From assembly GCA_937997485.1 (NCBI GenBank), contig CALKTH010000031.1, positions 36,202 through 100,201 on the forward strand: DNA of 64,000 bases. The letters run 5' to 3'. This DNA is from an uncultured Acidimicrobiales bacterium (GTDB lineage: Bacteria; Actinomycetota; Acidimicrobiia; Acidimicrobiales; SZUA-35). Position 1 is the first letter of the stretch, and the number at the start of each line of letters is the position of its first letter. Position numbers and translations under genes: made by a program. Under the pieces are notes generated by a model that was not told where the DNA came from, did not search any database, and worked only from the letters and a program-made list of their open reading frames with translations. Of this stretch, positions 8,941-18,714 are shown piece by piece.

Positions 8941-10074
8941 TCAGAAGACGAGAGCGTTGAACTCGTCATCAAGACGAGCCTCGTCGGCAGCTGTGAGGCC
9001 GCCCCAGGTGAAGAGCCGATTGCGTGTGTCGTTGTCGGGGAAGAGCAGGGGGTTGTCAGCGAGCTCGGGCAGCCCATCAGCACGCAGCTGATCGGCGGTG
9101 CCGAGCACCGGTGAAACGTAGCCCACCCACGCGGTGATGGCAGCAGCGTTGACCGGGTCGTACACGTAGTCCATGAACTGGCCGATGGCCCCGAGGTTCG
9201 CCGCGCCCTTCGGGATCACCATCGTGTCGAACCACTGCACGGCACCCTCGTCGGGAATGACGAATTGCACGTCGGGTCGCGGTGGAGAGTCCTCCTTCAA
9301 GCCCTGCTGGAGAAGGAACGTGTCGCCGCTCCAGGCCATGGCCAGCCAGAGCTCGCCGCTGTCGATCCTGCTGGTGAAATCGCCCGCGGTGAAGGCGCCG
9401 AACTGGCCAGCCTCGACGGCGTCGCGGATACGAGCCAGACCGGCATCGGCAGTGGCCACCGTCGGTCGGGACGGGTCGTCGCCGTTGAGCAACATGCCCA
9501 GGCCAACGGCCTCACGCATCTCGATGATGCAGCCCACGCGACCGCGGAACGCCGGGTCGAACAGATCGGCGATCGAGGTGATCGCGCGGCCCGTGAGCGC
9601 CTCGTCGTAAGCGATGCCCGTGATGCCTGACTGCCAGGGCATTTGGAGTCGGCAGCCTCGGTCCCACGCGTTCGTGAGAAAGAGCGGGTCGATGTTGGCA
9701 TGGTTTGGGATGACCTCGATCGGCAGCGGCTCGACGAGCCCGTCGGCGATCAGCTGGGCAGCGAGCCAGTTGGACGGCACCACGACGTCGTATGGCACGA
9801 TCTCGCTGGAGAACAGCGCCTGCCCGACGCTGTTGTCTTCGTAGCTCTCGTCGTAGTCGACGTCGATGCCTCGATCCCGGCGCAGGCGCGTGAGCGTTCC
9901 CTCGAGACCGCCGTCGTCAGGATCGATGTAGTCGCTCCAGTTCAGCATGCGGAACGACGAGCCATCGCCCAACGCCACGTCCCGGTTCGGCACACCGCCA
10001 GCGCAGGCGGAGAGTCCGAGAGCGCTGAGGGCCAGGAGAGTTTCCCGACGTGACCACAAGCGGCGCCCGGTCAT
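8941..10074 (-). CDS. PotD-type (spermidine/putrescine-binding family) solute-binding lipoprotein
   Basis: A 377-residue periplasmic-binding-type protein. The N-terminus MTGRRLWSRRETLLALSALG runs into LGLSAC, a lipobox with Cys24, and the paired arginines resemble a Tat signal. The mature part has the PotD-like features MLNWSDYIDPD, YDVVVPSNWLAAQLIADGLV and AVQWFDTMVIPKGA. No ABC permease or ATPase gene is adjacent. Its ATG overlaps the stop of the GlnX-like gene by four bases (ATGA), so the pair is translationally coupled. In mycobacteria GlnH, an amino-acid-binding protein, pairs in this way with GlnX to control PknG. A sensory rather than transport role is therefore inferred, with a polyamine or related amine as candidate ligand. 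Confidence 0.8.
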   Translation of the reverse strand: MTGRRLWSRRETLLALSALGLSACAGGVPNRDVALGDGSSFRMLNWSDYIDPDDGGLEGTLTRLRRDRGIDVDYDESYEDNSVGQALFSSEIVPYDVVVPSNWLAAQLIADGLVEPLPIEVIPNHANIDPLFLTNAWDRGCRLQMPWQSGITGIAYDEALTGRAITSIADLFDPAFRGRVGCIIEMREAVGLGMLLNGDDPSRPTVATADAGLARIRDAVEAGQFGAFTAGDFTSRIDSGELWLAMAWSGDTFLLQQGLKEDSPPRPDVQFVIPDEGAVQWFDTMVIPKGAANLGAIGQFMDYVYDPVNAAAITAWVGYVSPVLGTADQLRADGLPELADNPLLFPDNDTRNRLFTWGGLTAADEARLDDEFNALVF

Positions 10075-11480
10075 CGGTACTCCCGTAAGCGCCGACTCAC
10101 TCCGGCAAACACGCACAGGGCGCTCAGCAGACTGAGGAGAACAGTGGAGGCAGGAAGCCAGCGAACGGCGGCGGTGGCTCCCGCTGCCCCGTCGAGGAAC
10201 TGCGTGCGGTTGTCGGAAAGCACGCTCTCAATGCTCGTATTGAAACCGTTGAAGGCGGAGAGGCCCTCGCCCTGAAGACGGTCGAGCGCTGCAGGCGAAC
10301 CGTCCGATGCGATGGCTTCGACCTCGGCTCGGTAACGATCCCAACGAATGCGCAACGTGTCGACGGCGGCCCGTTCCCTCGTCGAGTCGGCGAGCAGCTC
10401 GGCTTTCTGGATGCCCTGCTCGACTTGGGCGAAGGCTGCTCCGGTGTCGATCGTCTCTTGCCGCAACGTGGCGAAGGCCAGATCCGTTTGGAGGTCGTAG
10501 GCCGCGGCCTGAATGTCGGCGGTTGAGGTGATCGAGTCGAAGCCACCGGCCTCCGCCTCCTCCAACGCAGTCTGGCTGCGGGACAGCGAAGAGGTATGCA
10601 CGACCATGGCGGCGAGCAGCAGAAGGCTTGCGAGGATCAGCCATGGGTGCAGGAGGCGGTTGGTTCGAGACGTGAGAAGTACTTGGAAGACCAGCAGCGC
10701 GACGAGCGTGACGGCGCCCACAAGCAAGGTGAGGATCGTGCCGCCGCCGACTCGCGCCTGCTGCTCGTCGAGTTCGGCCTGGCCGCTCGCCGTGACGGTG
10801 TCGACAGCAGTTGCGACATCCGTACGAGCGATGGCGAACGCCGAGGCCAGTCCGTCGGTCGCCACCTGGCTGGCAGCGCCCGGTGTGGTCTCGGCGTCCT
10901 CGGCCGCCTCGCCTTCGGCTGTCTCGTCTTCGTCCGTGGCTGGGTCCGTCGCGTCGAGGCCACTGATGGCTCGGCTCGCCTCGATCTCGCCCGAATAGCG
11001 AACGAGCCCGGCGTTGAGGTCTTGCAGGGCGGCATGGGCGTCTGGGGCGTCGCCGACGAGGCTCGACACCCGCTCGGATTGGCGAGCCGCTCTCGAGATG
11101 GCATCGAGATAGAGATTGCGCTGAGCCCGGCTTTCGGTGAGTACCGCCCCCGTGGCCGAGGCATTGGCCTCCGCCACGCTGGCGAAGACTCCCTGCACTT
11201 CGACGAGGGCGGGAGCGGTGTTGTTCTCGATCGTTGCAGTGGCGTCCTGCCCCTGGAGAGCCGACTGCACCCCCACAACGGTGAAGATCAGAAGCCCGAG
11301 GATGATCCCGCCGCCAATGGAACGCAACCAGCCGGGTGTGCTCGACACTCGAAGCAGTCGGGTGAGGACGGCAAGCCCAGACGCCTGGCCGCTTCCCTCT
11401 GCTCCTCGAGGCGCAGGCGACGCACCAACCGGTGGGCTCGGGGGAGAAGACCCTGGCGGGTTGGGTGCAACGACGGCCAT
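10071..11480 (-). CDS. Four-TM membrane protein resembling GlnX (sensor partner of PknG)
   Basis: A 469-residue protein with a Pro-rich cytoplasmic N-terminus (1-50), TM helices near 55-73, 248-270, 278-298 and 436-460, and two large helical extracellular regions (75-245 and 300-435). The first is interrupted by an acidic DEDETAEGEAAEDAE stretch. Mycobacterial and corynebacterial GlnX has the same four-TM, two-ectodomain layout and is encoded beside glnH and pknG. Here a pknG gene lies 3.7 kb away in the opposite direction, and the coupled downstream gene encodes a PotD-type binding protein. The GlnX assignment rests on topology and context, not on a sequence search. It probably passes ligand occupancy inward to the kinase module. 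Confidence 0.6.
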   Translation of the reverse strand: MAVVAPNPPGSSPPSPPVGASPAPRGAEGSGQASGLAVLTRLLRVSSTPGWLRSIGGGIILGLLIFTVVGVQSALQGQDATATIENNTAPALVEVQGVFASVAEANASATGAVLTESRAQRNLYLDAISRAARQSERVSSLVGDAPDAHAALQDLNAGLVRYSGEIEASRAISGLDATDPATDEDETAEGEAAEDAETTPGAASQVATDGLASAFAIARTDVATAVDTVTASGQAELDEQQARVGGGTILTLLVGAVTLVALLVFQVLLTSRTNRLLHPWLILASLLLLAAMVVHTSSLSRSQTALEEAEAGGFDSITSTADIQAAAYDLQTDLAFATLRQETIDTGAAFAQVEQGIQKAELLADSTRERAAVDTLRIRWDRYRAEVEAIASDGSPAALDRLQGEGLSAFNGFNTSIESVLSDNRTQFLDGAAGATAAVRWLPASTVLLSLLSALCVFAGVSRRLREYR

Positions 11481-11703
11481 GCGGGTACGACGTTAGTTGC
11501 TCCGGGCTATGAGGAGGACGTGGTCCTGCTCAATCGATGGGCTGCGCCTTGGTGCAGTCCAGATGACCTGCGAGCCAAAGAACTTCTGCCGAGAATCTTC
11601 TTGTGTCCCTGACCAGGAGCGACGCACGTTCGAGGCCTCAATTCGACCACTGATGGGCCCGGACTGGGCGTTCGCTGTCACACCCCATCGTCATGATGGA
11701 GGC

Positions 11704-13203
11704 ATGTTCTCACTCGCAGCTTTCGAGACGGAGATGTCGGCGCTCGCCGGTCAAACTGTGTCCGCTGCAAAGGCTGAGGCCCTGCTGCTGGACGCGCGAG
11801 CGGCGCGGCTGGCACTGAACGATCACGAGGCGCACATCGTGGCGCTGATCGATGAGCATGTCGAGGCGGGCAATGGCCGCACGCCAGAGGAGATCCTCAT
11901 TGGTGCCGGACTGTCCAGCTTCGAAGCACGAGCCTCTACCGCCCGTGCTCGCACGCTGAACGATCTTGCCGAGACACTTCCGGTCCATCCTCTCGACACG
12001 ACGGGTCCGATTGATGAAGAAGTGACGGACCACGACGACTCTGATCACTCTGATCACGATGGCACGGGTGGCGGGTCGCGTGAGGGTGGAACGGACGAAG
12101 ACAGCTCCTGGTCAAAGAGCGCGTCTTCAGGAGCCGACGGTGACGATCGGGCCCGTCGTGGTTTTCGGGCCGAGGTGAACCCGGAGAACGTCGACGCGAT
12201 CCGGCGGGCCGAGAAGTCCCTGAAGACCGAGGCTGAGCGGGCGGCCTTCGCCGTTCGGAAGCCCGAAATCGCCACGCTTGCGCTCGAGCTCGCTCCGCCG
12301 CAGTTCGCTCGACGGTTGAAGCAGATCGTGTCCAGCATCATCGCCGAGTGCGGCACAACGCTGAAAGAGCGGCAACGCAGAGCCTCGAAGCTCTCGTGGT
12401 GGACCAAGGCCGATGGCATGGTGGGCTTCGCTGGAGAGCTCGATCCCGAGCGTGGTCACAAGTTCATCAACGCCGTTGATCGCGAGATGAAGACCGAAGC
12501 ACGGCAGGCCAAGAGTGCCGAGGGCCTGCTTCTCCCGCTCGATGCAAACCTGGCCGCGTCGGCACTGGATCGGTTGTGCGAACGGGCGAACAACCCCGAG
12601 GCTCGGGTCGCTCGGCCGATGGTCGGGCTCATCGTCGACCTGGAAACAGTCCTGACGGGCGTTCACGAGGATTCGGTCTCGTTCAGCACCCAAGGGCCCG
12701 GGGAGTGGGTCGATGACGCCACACGTCGCAGGCTGTTGTGCGACTGCGATCTGCAACGGATCATCACCGATGAGGACGGCGAACCGATCAACGTTGGGCG
12801 GAGGTATCGGACGGCCACGCCAGCCCAGCGCCTCGCGCTTCGGGCCGTGTACAGCTCATGTGCGTTCCCGGGCTGCGATCAATGCTTCGACTGGTGCCAG
12901 GTCCATCACGTCACGTTCTGGGAACACGACGGCACGACCGACCTCGAGAACCTGGTGCCACTCTGCAGCCGACACCACCATTTGGTGCATGAGGGCGGGT
13001 GGCGCCTCGCGATTGACGAGCTTCGGGTGGTGCGAGTGTGGCTTCCGAATGGAAGATTGCACGCCGCCGCACAACCTGACGGCCCCATTCGCCGGTCAGC
13101 TCGCCAAGGGCCATCAGCGACGGTCGGAGGCCGTGGGCCAACCCTGGTCGGTGTGTTGGACCGTCCCTCGTTGTTCAACGAACGAGAACCCAGCAACAAC
13201 TGA
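11704..13203 (+). CDS. DUF222/HNH endonuclease domain protein (13E12 repeat family)
   Basis: A 499-residue protein with an N-terminal DUF222 region (about 1-330, interrupted by a Ser/Asp/His-rich linker DHDDSDHSDHDGTGGG) and a C-terminal HNH nuclease motif: CAFPGCD, then CQVHHVTFWEHDGTTDLENL and LCSRHHHLVHEGGW, giving the zinc cysteines and the His/Asn/His triad. Such genes are abundant and multicopy in actinobacteria and some act as mobile-element-like nucleases; their role is unsettled. ATG 11704 was preferred because the DUF222 region begins there; the reading frame is open further upstream but without family-like sequence. It separates the GlnX/PotD pair from the PknG operon and may be an insertion between them. 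Confidence 0.88.
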   Translation: MFSLAAFETEMSALAGQTVSAAKAEALLLDARAARLALNDHEAHIVALIDEHVEAGNGRTPEEILIGAGLSSFEARASTARARTLNDLAETLPVHPLDTTGPIDEEVTDHDDSDHSDHDGTGGGSREGGTDEDSSWSKSASSGADGDDRARRGFRAEVNPENVDAIRRAEKSLKTEAERAAFAVRKPEIATLALELAPPQFARRLKQIVSSIIAECGTTLKERQRRASKLSWWTKADGMVGFAGELDPERGHKFINAVDREMKTEARQAKSAEGLLLPLDANLAASALDRLCERANNPEARVARPMVGLIVDLETVLTGVHEDSVSFSTQGPGEWVDDATRRRLLCDCDLQRIITDEDGEPINVGRRYRTATPAQRLALRAVYSSCAFPGCDQCFDWCQVHHVTFWEHDGTTDLENLVPLCSRHHHLVHEGGWRLAIDELRVVRVWLPNGRLHAAAQPDGPIRRSARQGPSATVGGRGPTLVGVLDRPSLFNEREPSNN

Positions 13204-13221
13204 AGCATCGGACCGGCCGCC

Positions 13222-13815
13222 TCAGCGCGGTCGATCTGTCGCGTCTGGTCTCAGTGAGCCTTCGCGACGGGTGTGAGTGCGATCACGGCGATACCGAGCG
13301 AGATCGACCCCCATCTGTGACCGGCGAAATCCTCGACCGGCCAGCAGGCGCTGGAAGTCCGGCCTGTGGTCGAAATGCTGGAGTTGCCGGTGGTAGTAGT
13401 TCACGTACTCGAGCGCGGCCAGCACAGCCGCAACGGTTGCCATCACCCGATCAGCCAGTCCGGCCGAAAGATCCGTGGTCACCCACCCAGCGGTGACCGC
13501 GATGAGTGCCGCCACGGTGAGAACGAGAAGTGGGAACTGCCACCGATCGAGATGTGGGAGGACGACTCGCATGGTGTCGGGGCGACCGGTGATCCGCAAG
13601 AGCTTTGCCCGCCAGTACGAACCGCCGGCGGCGAGAAGGCCGCATGTCGGGATCAGAGCGAAGAGCGTGAGCCACCCTGGTCGAGCCCCGAAGAAGAACC
13701 CGCTTCCGATGATCGCGACGGGAACCAGACCAACGTTCAACAGCTCGAGCTTCCAGTACGAGTCGAGCCGCTGCACCAGCGCTTCCCGGTCGGTCGAATT
13801 CGGCGGCAGCTTCAT
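13222..13815 (-). CDS. Membrane protein of unknown function
   Basis: A 197-residue protein starting MKLPPNSTDREALVQRLDSY, with about four hydrophobic segments (near 28-48, 50-68, 95-115 and 120-140), then an aromatic/His-rich stretch EYVNYYHRQLQHFDHRPDFQ and a basic tail. I do not recognise a family. The start at 13815 is the only ATG that gives a compact soluble N-terminus before the first helix. It ends 18 bp from the convergent HNH gene and diverges from the PknG operon. Confidence 0.65.
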   Translation of the reverse strand: MKLPPNSTDREALVQRLDSYWKLELLNVGLVPVAIIGSGFFFGARPGWLTLFALIPTCGLLAAGGSYWRAKLLRITGRPDTMRVVLPHLDRWQFPLLVLTVAALIAVTAGWVTTDLSAGLADRVMATVAAVLAALEYVNYYHRQLQHFDHRPDFQRLLAGRGFRRSQMGVDLARYRRDRTHTRREGSLRPDATDRPR

Positions 13816-13883
13816 GGCGAGGCGAGCATAGAAACCGCTGCACGTCGATGTCGGACTCGGCGGATCTGGAGGGAGAACCGACG

Positions 13884-15146
13884 GTGCCCCGGCAGTCTCG
13901 TAGAGTCTCGACCGTGGTCTACCCACCTCCCCCCGGCCCTCCACGTCCTGGCGCTCAGCCGCGCGCACCCCGGAACCGATCGACTGCCGCGTCCCCCGTG
14001 GATGGACAACGTGATCCGCTCGTCGAACGGCGGCGGCTCCGCAGCGTCCTCGAAGCACTCCAGGCCGAGCTGGTCGAGATGGAAACGTCGCCGTCGTTCC
14101 TGATGCTCACCTCCGGCTCGCTCGGAATGGAAACGGAGCGAGCGGTCGGTTCGACGATGGCCGAGGTGAATGTCCTCTGGCCGCTCCTGCACGGGGCTCG
14201 GTCTGAGCTCACCCTCCTTGACGAACTCGGCGACGGTCGCACTGTCGGTCGAGAGATTCAGGAGCGTCTCACCCAACCCATGGTGACGGTCGCGGCCGGG
14301 CCGAACACTCCGGCCCGCCAGATGCTGCTCGGTGATGCCCTTGATCGTGCTCGCGCGTTGCTCGTGCCGATCGAAGAAGCTGTGGCCCGCGTCGACACCA
14401 TGTGGCTGGAGTTGCTGCCCCGCCTCGACGGGTCGAAGCGGACCCTCGCTCGCCTTCGAGACGAGGCAGCAAGGCTGGGCGTAACCGAACCTCTCATTGG
14501 GCGAGCGCAGGCGCTGGCCACCGACCTCGAGGAACGCCTTGTGTCGGATCCGTTCGGGATCCACCCGAACGATCCCGCCAACCTCGATGAGCAAGTGGCC
14601 CTCGCTGCCGAGCAGATCGCCTCGTTGCGGTCCGGTCACGACGGGCTCGAGACAGACATGGCCTCCACGGAGGCGCTCTTGGCTGAGCTTCGGGGATTGC
14701 GGGCCGCTGCTGATGCCGCTCGCCTGGCATCGTTGGAGAAGATCAAGGAACCGGCTGGCCTGGTGCGGATCCCTGCCCCATCCGTCATCGATGGCACGCG
14801 CGGTCTGGCCGACAGACTCGATGACTTGTTCGATGACGCCGTGCCGTGGATGCATCGGCGAACCATGCTGGACCAAGTCCGCAGCTCGGCCGATCGGCTT
14901 CACCGACAGCTGGAGCGAGCCGAGGCTGCGAATCGAGGGCCGATCGACAAGCGAAACGAACTGCGTGGGCGGCTCACGGCCTTTCAGGCCAAGATGGCGG
15001 CCGTGGGTCAAGGAGAAAACCAAGAGTTGACCGAATTGGCCGATCTGGCTCGAGCCGAGCTGTACACCTCGCCCGTCGACCTCGACATTGCCGAAGCGCT
15101 CGTCGACGATCTCGCCCAAGGCATTCGTAGAGAGGCCACGGCCTGA
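13884..15146 (+). CDS. Coiled-coil protein heading the PknG operon
   Basis: A 420-residue soluble, mostly helical protein with a Pro-rich N-terminus (VYPPPPGPPRPGAQPRAPRN) and long heptad-like stretches from about residue 45 to the end. GTG 13884 was chosen because GGAGGGAG lies 8-10 bases upstream; an in-frame ATG at 13848 would add 12 residues. The stop overlaps the pknG start as TGATG, so the two are coupled. I do not recognise a domain. Position suggests a scaffold, adaptor or substrate of the kinase/phosphatase/FHA set that follows. Confidence 0.75.
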   Translation: MPRQSRRVSTVVYPPPPGPPRPGAQPRAPRNRSTAASPVDGQRDPLVERRRLRSVLEALQAELVEMETSPSFLMLTSGSLGMETERAVGSTMAEVNVLWPLLHGARSELTLLDELGDGRTVGREIQERLTQPMVTVAAGPNTPARQMLLGDALDRARALLVPIEEAVARVDTMWLELLPRLDGSKRTLARLRDEAARLGVTEPLIGRAQALATDLEERLVSDPFGIHPNDPANLDEQVALAAEQIASLRSGHDGLETDMASTEALLAELRGLRAAADAARLASLEKIKEPAGLVRIPAPSVIDGTRGLADRLDDLFDDAVPWMHRRTMLDQVRSSADRLHRQLERAEAANRGPIDKRNELRGRLTAFQAKMAAVGQGENQELTELADLARAELYTSPVDLDIAEALVDDLAQGIRREATA

Positions 15147-17668
15147 TGACTGCCTGTACCGAACTCGACTGCGGAGGGACCGTTGCCGCCGACGGCTATT
15201 GCGACACCTGTGGCATGAAGCCATCGGCCTCCCGGTCAGTTGCTTCCGGCCAAGCCGCTCCCTCAGCGAGCCCGGCCTCAGCCGTCCAGGCTGTGCCCGT
15301 CGCCGCTGGCGCTGCCTGCTCGAGCGGTTGTGGTGGCGCCATTGCGACCGACGGCTATTGCGACACGTGTGGTTTGGCTGCGGTCCCAGCCGCAGCTCCC
15401 GCTTCCGTGACTCCGAGCGTCACTGGCTCGAGCGCCCCAACGGCGAACTCGGCTGCTGCTCTGCCGTCGTTCACAGGCCCGGGAGTAGAGACCTCGACTG
15501 GCTGGGCACCCACGATCGCCGCTCCCCAGGCCCCGGCCACGGCAGCAAGTGTCGCCTCCCGCACCGGTACGGCAGCGGGCCAGAGTCGGCGAACAGCACG
15601 TTCTGGTCGCACCGCCACGAACCGCTCAGCGATTGGTGCTGGGCTCATCACGGTCGCGTCGACCCCTGTGGGCGACCCCGCTCAGGCGGTGATGTCAGAA
15701 TCCAAGATCCGGTCGGTTCTCGGCGAGGTCCCCGAAGACGAGCGAGTCTGTTCCAACTGCGGTCGACCCGTCGGCCGGGCCACCGATGACCGGCCGGGTC
15801 GGGTGAAGGGTTTCTGTGGCACGTGCCGCACCGCCTTCGACTTCGTAACGAACGAGCCGGCCCTCACCGCAGGCGAGATGGTGGCCGGTCAGTATCAGAT
15901 CCTCGGACCGCTCGCCCATGGTGGCATGGGTTGGATCTACCTCGGTCGGGACAAGGCAGTATCCGATCGTTGGGTCGTGCTCAAGGGCCTTCTGAACGAC
16001 GACGATCCCGATGCCGCGATCGCCGCTGTGGCTGAGCGTCAGTTCCTGGCGCAGATCGAGCATCCGAACATCGTCAACATCTACAACTTCGTGACGCATC
16101 GCGGGGCTGGCTACATCGTCATGGAGATGGTCGGCGGCGAGTCTCTGAACAGCAAGCTGAAGGATCGACGCAAGGCCAACGGTGGCGTGTCTGATCCGCT
16201 TCCGCCGGCCGAAGCCATCGCCTATGTCCTGGGCATCCTGCCCGCCTTCGGCTACCTGCATTCCTTGGGGCTCGTCTACAACGATCTCAAGCCCGCCAAC
16301 ATCATGGCGGTCGGCGATGACGTGAAGCTCATCGACGTCGGCGCGGTCATGAAGGCCGACGACGTCACCGCGGCGATCTTCGGCACGCAAGGGTTCCAGG
16401 CCCCTGAGGTGGCCAAGGACGGACCATCGGTTGCGTCCGACCTGTTCACCGTTGGCCGCACGCTTGCGGTGCTGATGATCCGGTTCGTCTTCCACGACGG
16501 CCCCTATCTCTATGCCGTGCCGCCGCCCCAGGAAGAGCCGCTGTTCGCTCAGTGGGAAGCGCTCTACCGATTCCTGCTTCGGGCCTGCGCCTTCCACCCA
16601 GACGATCGGTTCCTGTCGGCAGCCGACATGGCCGAGCAACTGACGGGCGTGTTGCGCGAGGTCGTCGCCGTGACCGAGGGATCACCTCGCTCGGCGCCCT
16701 CGGAGATGTTCGACGCTGACCAGCTCACCACCATGCTGGTCTCGGGCATCGACCAGTTCGATCCGTCCGAGCCGGACGCCCGAGTTCTCCCTCGGCCTCG
16801 GGTCGACCCGGAGGACCCGGCGGCCGGTTTCTTGGCCTCTCTGCCCGAACTCGATCCGAAGGTGACGCTCGAATTGATCTCGGCCGCCGCAGATGAGGGT
16901 CGAGTGGAGCGGAGTGTCGAGCTTCGGTTCCGCTCGGTTCGAGAGGTCATCGACGCCGGGGGCGATGGCGAACGCCTCCTGCAGGCGATGGCCTCGGAGT
17001 TTCCCTTCGACTGGCGCATCCCGTGGTACCGAGGTGTACTGCAGCTCCGAGACGGCAACCCGACTGCAGCGGCGGAGAACTTCAGCCGAGTGTGGACCGA
17101 ACTCCCCGGCGAGATCGCGCCTCGCCTCGCAGCGGCGCTCGCCGCCGAGCTGGCGGGCGAGTTCTCTCGGGCAGCGCAGCTCTATGAAAATGTCGCCCGG
17201 GTCGATGCGAGCCACGTGTCGGCCGCCTTCGGGCTTGCTCGATGCCGACGAGCCATGAACGATCCGGATGGCGTGGTCGACGCCTTCGGCCTCGTGCCAC
17301 CCAGCTCGGCTGCTCACTACGACGCTCAGGTGGCTGCTGCCCGCGCTTTGGTCGGAGGTGGATCAGCTGGTGCTCCGACACTGGTGGATCTCACGGCAGC
17401 GGCGGAAACGATTGATCGCCTCCAGCTCGACGCCGAGGAGCGAACTCGGCTGAGTGCCGAGGTCTACGAGCGGGCCCTGGCCGGCCTTCAGGAAGGTCGC
17501 ATTCAAGAGGGATCGGTGGTGCTCATCGATCGTCCGCTGACAGAGCGTTCGATTCGAGAAGGTTTGGAGCAGACGTATCGAGAGCAGGCGCGGATGAGCA
17601 CGGACGACGACGAGCGGGTTCGTCTCGTCGATGCGGCGAATCACGTGCGACCTCGGACGCTGTTCTGA
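15146..17668 (+). CDS. pknG: PknG-type serine/threonine protein kinase with zinc ribbons and TPR domain
   Basis: An 840-residue soluble kinase closely resembling mycobacterial PknG. Order: two zinc-ribbon-like motifs (CTELDC/CDTC at 4-22; CSSGC/CDTC at 58-75), Pro/Ala/Ser linker, rubredoxin-like CSNCGRPVG-CGTC (202-227), kinase domain from about 247 (LAHGGMGWIYL; ATP lysine in VVLK280), and a PknG-specific catalytic loop YNDLKPANI with Asp380 but no HRD motif. LIDVGAV (396-401) replaces DFG, and GTQGFQAPE marks the P+1 region. A TPR-type C-terminus runs to the very end, closing with VDAANHVRPRTLF, which matches the PknG tail. The extra N-terminal ribbons are not part of mycobacterial PknG as I recall it. 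PknG controls glutamate/2-oxoglutarate metabolism through the FHA protein GarA/OdhI. Confidence 0.92.
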   Translation: MTACTELDCGGTVAADGYCDTCGMKPSASRSVASGQAAPSASPASAVQAVPVAAGAACSSGCGGAIATDGYCDTCGLAAVPAAAPASVTPSVTGSSAPTANSAAALPSFTGPGVETSTGWAPTIAAPQAPATAASVASRTGTAAGQSRRTARSGRTATNRSAIGAGLITVASTPVGDPAQAVMSESKIRSVLGEVPEDERVCSNCGRPVGRATDDRPGRVKGFCGTCRTAFDFVTNEPALTAGEMVAGQYQILGPLAHGGMGWIYLGRDKAVSDRWVVLKGLLNDDDPDAAIAAVAERQFLAQIEHPNIVNIYNFVTHRGAGYIVMEMVGGESLNSKLKDRRKANGGVSDPLPPAEAIAYVLGILPAFGYLHSLGLVYNDLKPANIMAVGDDVKLIDVGAVMKADDVTAAIFGTQGFQAPEVAKDGPSVASDLFTVGRTLAVLMIRFVFHDGPYLYAVPPPQEEPLFAQWEALYRFLLRACAFHPDDRFLSAADMAEQLTGVLREVVAVTEGSPRSAPSEMFDADQLTTMLVSGIDQFDPSEPDARVLPRPRVDPEDPAAGFLASLPELDPKVTLELISAAADEGRVERSVELRFRSVREVIDAGGDGERLLQAMASEFPFDWRIPWYRGVLQLRDGNPTAAAENFSRVWTELPGEIAPRLAAALAAELAGEFSRAAQLYENVARVDASHVSAAFGLARCRRAMNDPDGVVDAFGLVPPSSAAHYDAQVAAARALVGGGSAGAPTLVDLTAAAETIDRLQLDAEERTRLSAEVYERALAGLQEGRIQEGSVVLIDRPLTERSIREGLEQTYREQARMSTDDDERVRLVDAANHVRPRTLF

Positions 17669-18714
17669 TGACGATGTGTCCCGCCTGCGGCGAGTCGGCA
17701 CCGGAAGACGCATCGTGGTGTGAGGCCTGCGGAAGCGACCTCGCCGCGGCTCCTGCGGCTGGAGCGATTCCCGATGTGGCCGCCAAGCCCTGCGTGGCCT
17801 GCGCTGCGATCGAGATCTCCACCGACGGCTACTGCATGGAATGCGGACGCAAACAGCCAGGCGAGCGAGACCACTTCTCGGTCGAGTCGGGGCCGCTGGT
17901 CGGCCGGTCCGACGTCGGCCGACGGCACCACGAGAACGAAGATGCTGTGGCCATCGGTGCCGAACGCAACGTGCTGGCTCTGGTGGTGTGTGACGGTGTC
18001 TCGAGCACGCCGGGCTCGGCCGCGGCCAGCGCTGCGGCGGCCGACGCTGCAGTAGCAATCCTGATCGAGTCGGCTGCCGATGACAACGCCGGTCTGAACG
18101 CCGAGGAACGGAACGCAAGCGGAACCGAACGCATGCTGGCGGCGGCAGCGGCGGCCCAAGCCGAGGCGACTGCAGTGGCGAGCGAGGCCACCCCATCGAA
18201 GGATGGCCCGCCCTCATCAACCTTCGTTGCCGTGCTGGCCGAGGCGGCAACGGGAACAACCAACGGCTCGACTGCGGACCGCGCCATTGGCTTGGCCACC
18301 GAGTTGACGGTTGGCTGGATCGGAGATTCTCGGGCCTACTGGATCGGCGAGACCGACGCCGCCCTGCTCACCGTCGACCACGAGGTGAACGGCAGCCTCA
18401 CTCGCTGGATCGGGGCCGACGCCCATGACCCGACACCCGAGATCGCCCACGTCTCTGCCGATGGCCCGGGCACGCTTGTCGTCTGCTCCGATGGACTCTG
18501 GCGCTATGCGGAAACACCGGAAGCCATGAGTGACCTCGTCCGCCACCTGCGGACCGAACACGGGAACCACGACGTGGCGCTCAGCGTTCTGGCTGAGGCG
18601 ATGGTGGATTTCGCCAACGCCAGTGGCGGGCATGACAACATCTCGGTGGCACTCTGCTCGTTCCCCATCTCGACCACCGAACACACCGAAGGCAAGGAGC
18701 CATCCGCACAATGA
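17668..18714 (+). CDS. PP2C-family serine/threonine phosphatase with N-terminal zinc ribbons
   Basis: A 348-residue protein. Two four-Cys ribbons open it (CPACGE-CEACG at 4-22; CVAC-CMECG at 42-60), followed by a PP2C domain: RRHHENEDAVAIG (Asp92), VVCDGVSS (Asp109), VGWIGDSRAYW, VCSDGLWRYAE and GGHDNISVAL, which supply the metal-binding aspartates. It should reverse phosphorylation by the adjacent PknG. The start overlaps the pknG stop (TGATG) and its stop overlaps the vWA start (ATGA). Ribbons shared with the kinase and the FHA protein suggest that the partners dock on one another or on a common target, which is inference. Confidence 0.9.
   Translation: MTMCPACGESAPEDASWCEACGSDLAAAPAAGAIPDVAAKPCVACAAIEISTDGYCMECGRKQPGERDHFSVESGPLVGRSDVGRRHHENEDAVAIGAERNVLALVVCDGVSSTPGSAAASAAAADAAVAILIESAADDNAGLNAEERNASGTERMLAAAAAAQAEATAVASEATPSKDGPPSSTFVAVLAEAATGTTNGSTADRAIGLATELTVGWIGDSRAYWIGETDAALLTVDHEVNGSLTRWIGADAHDPTPEIAHVSADGPGTLVVCSDGLWRYAETPEAMSDLVRHLRTEHGNHDVALSVLAEAMVDFANASGGHDNISVALCSFPISTTEHTEGKEPSAQ

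Noticed and set aside
13812..15224. Long open frame on the minus strand opposite the coiled-coil gene
   Set aside because: It is antisense to a gene with a good ribosome site and operon overlap; the protein is Arg/His/Gln-rich without family features, as expected for a high-GC shadow frame.
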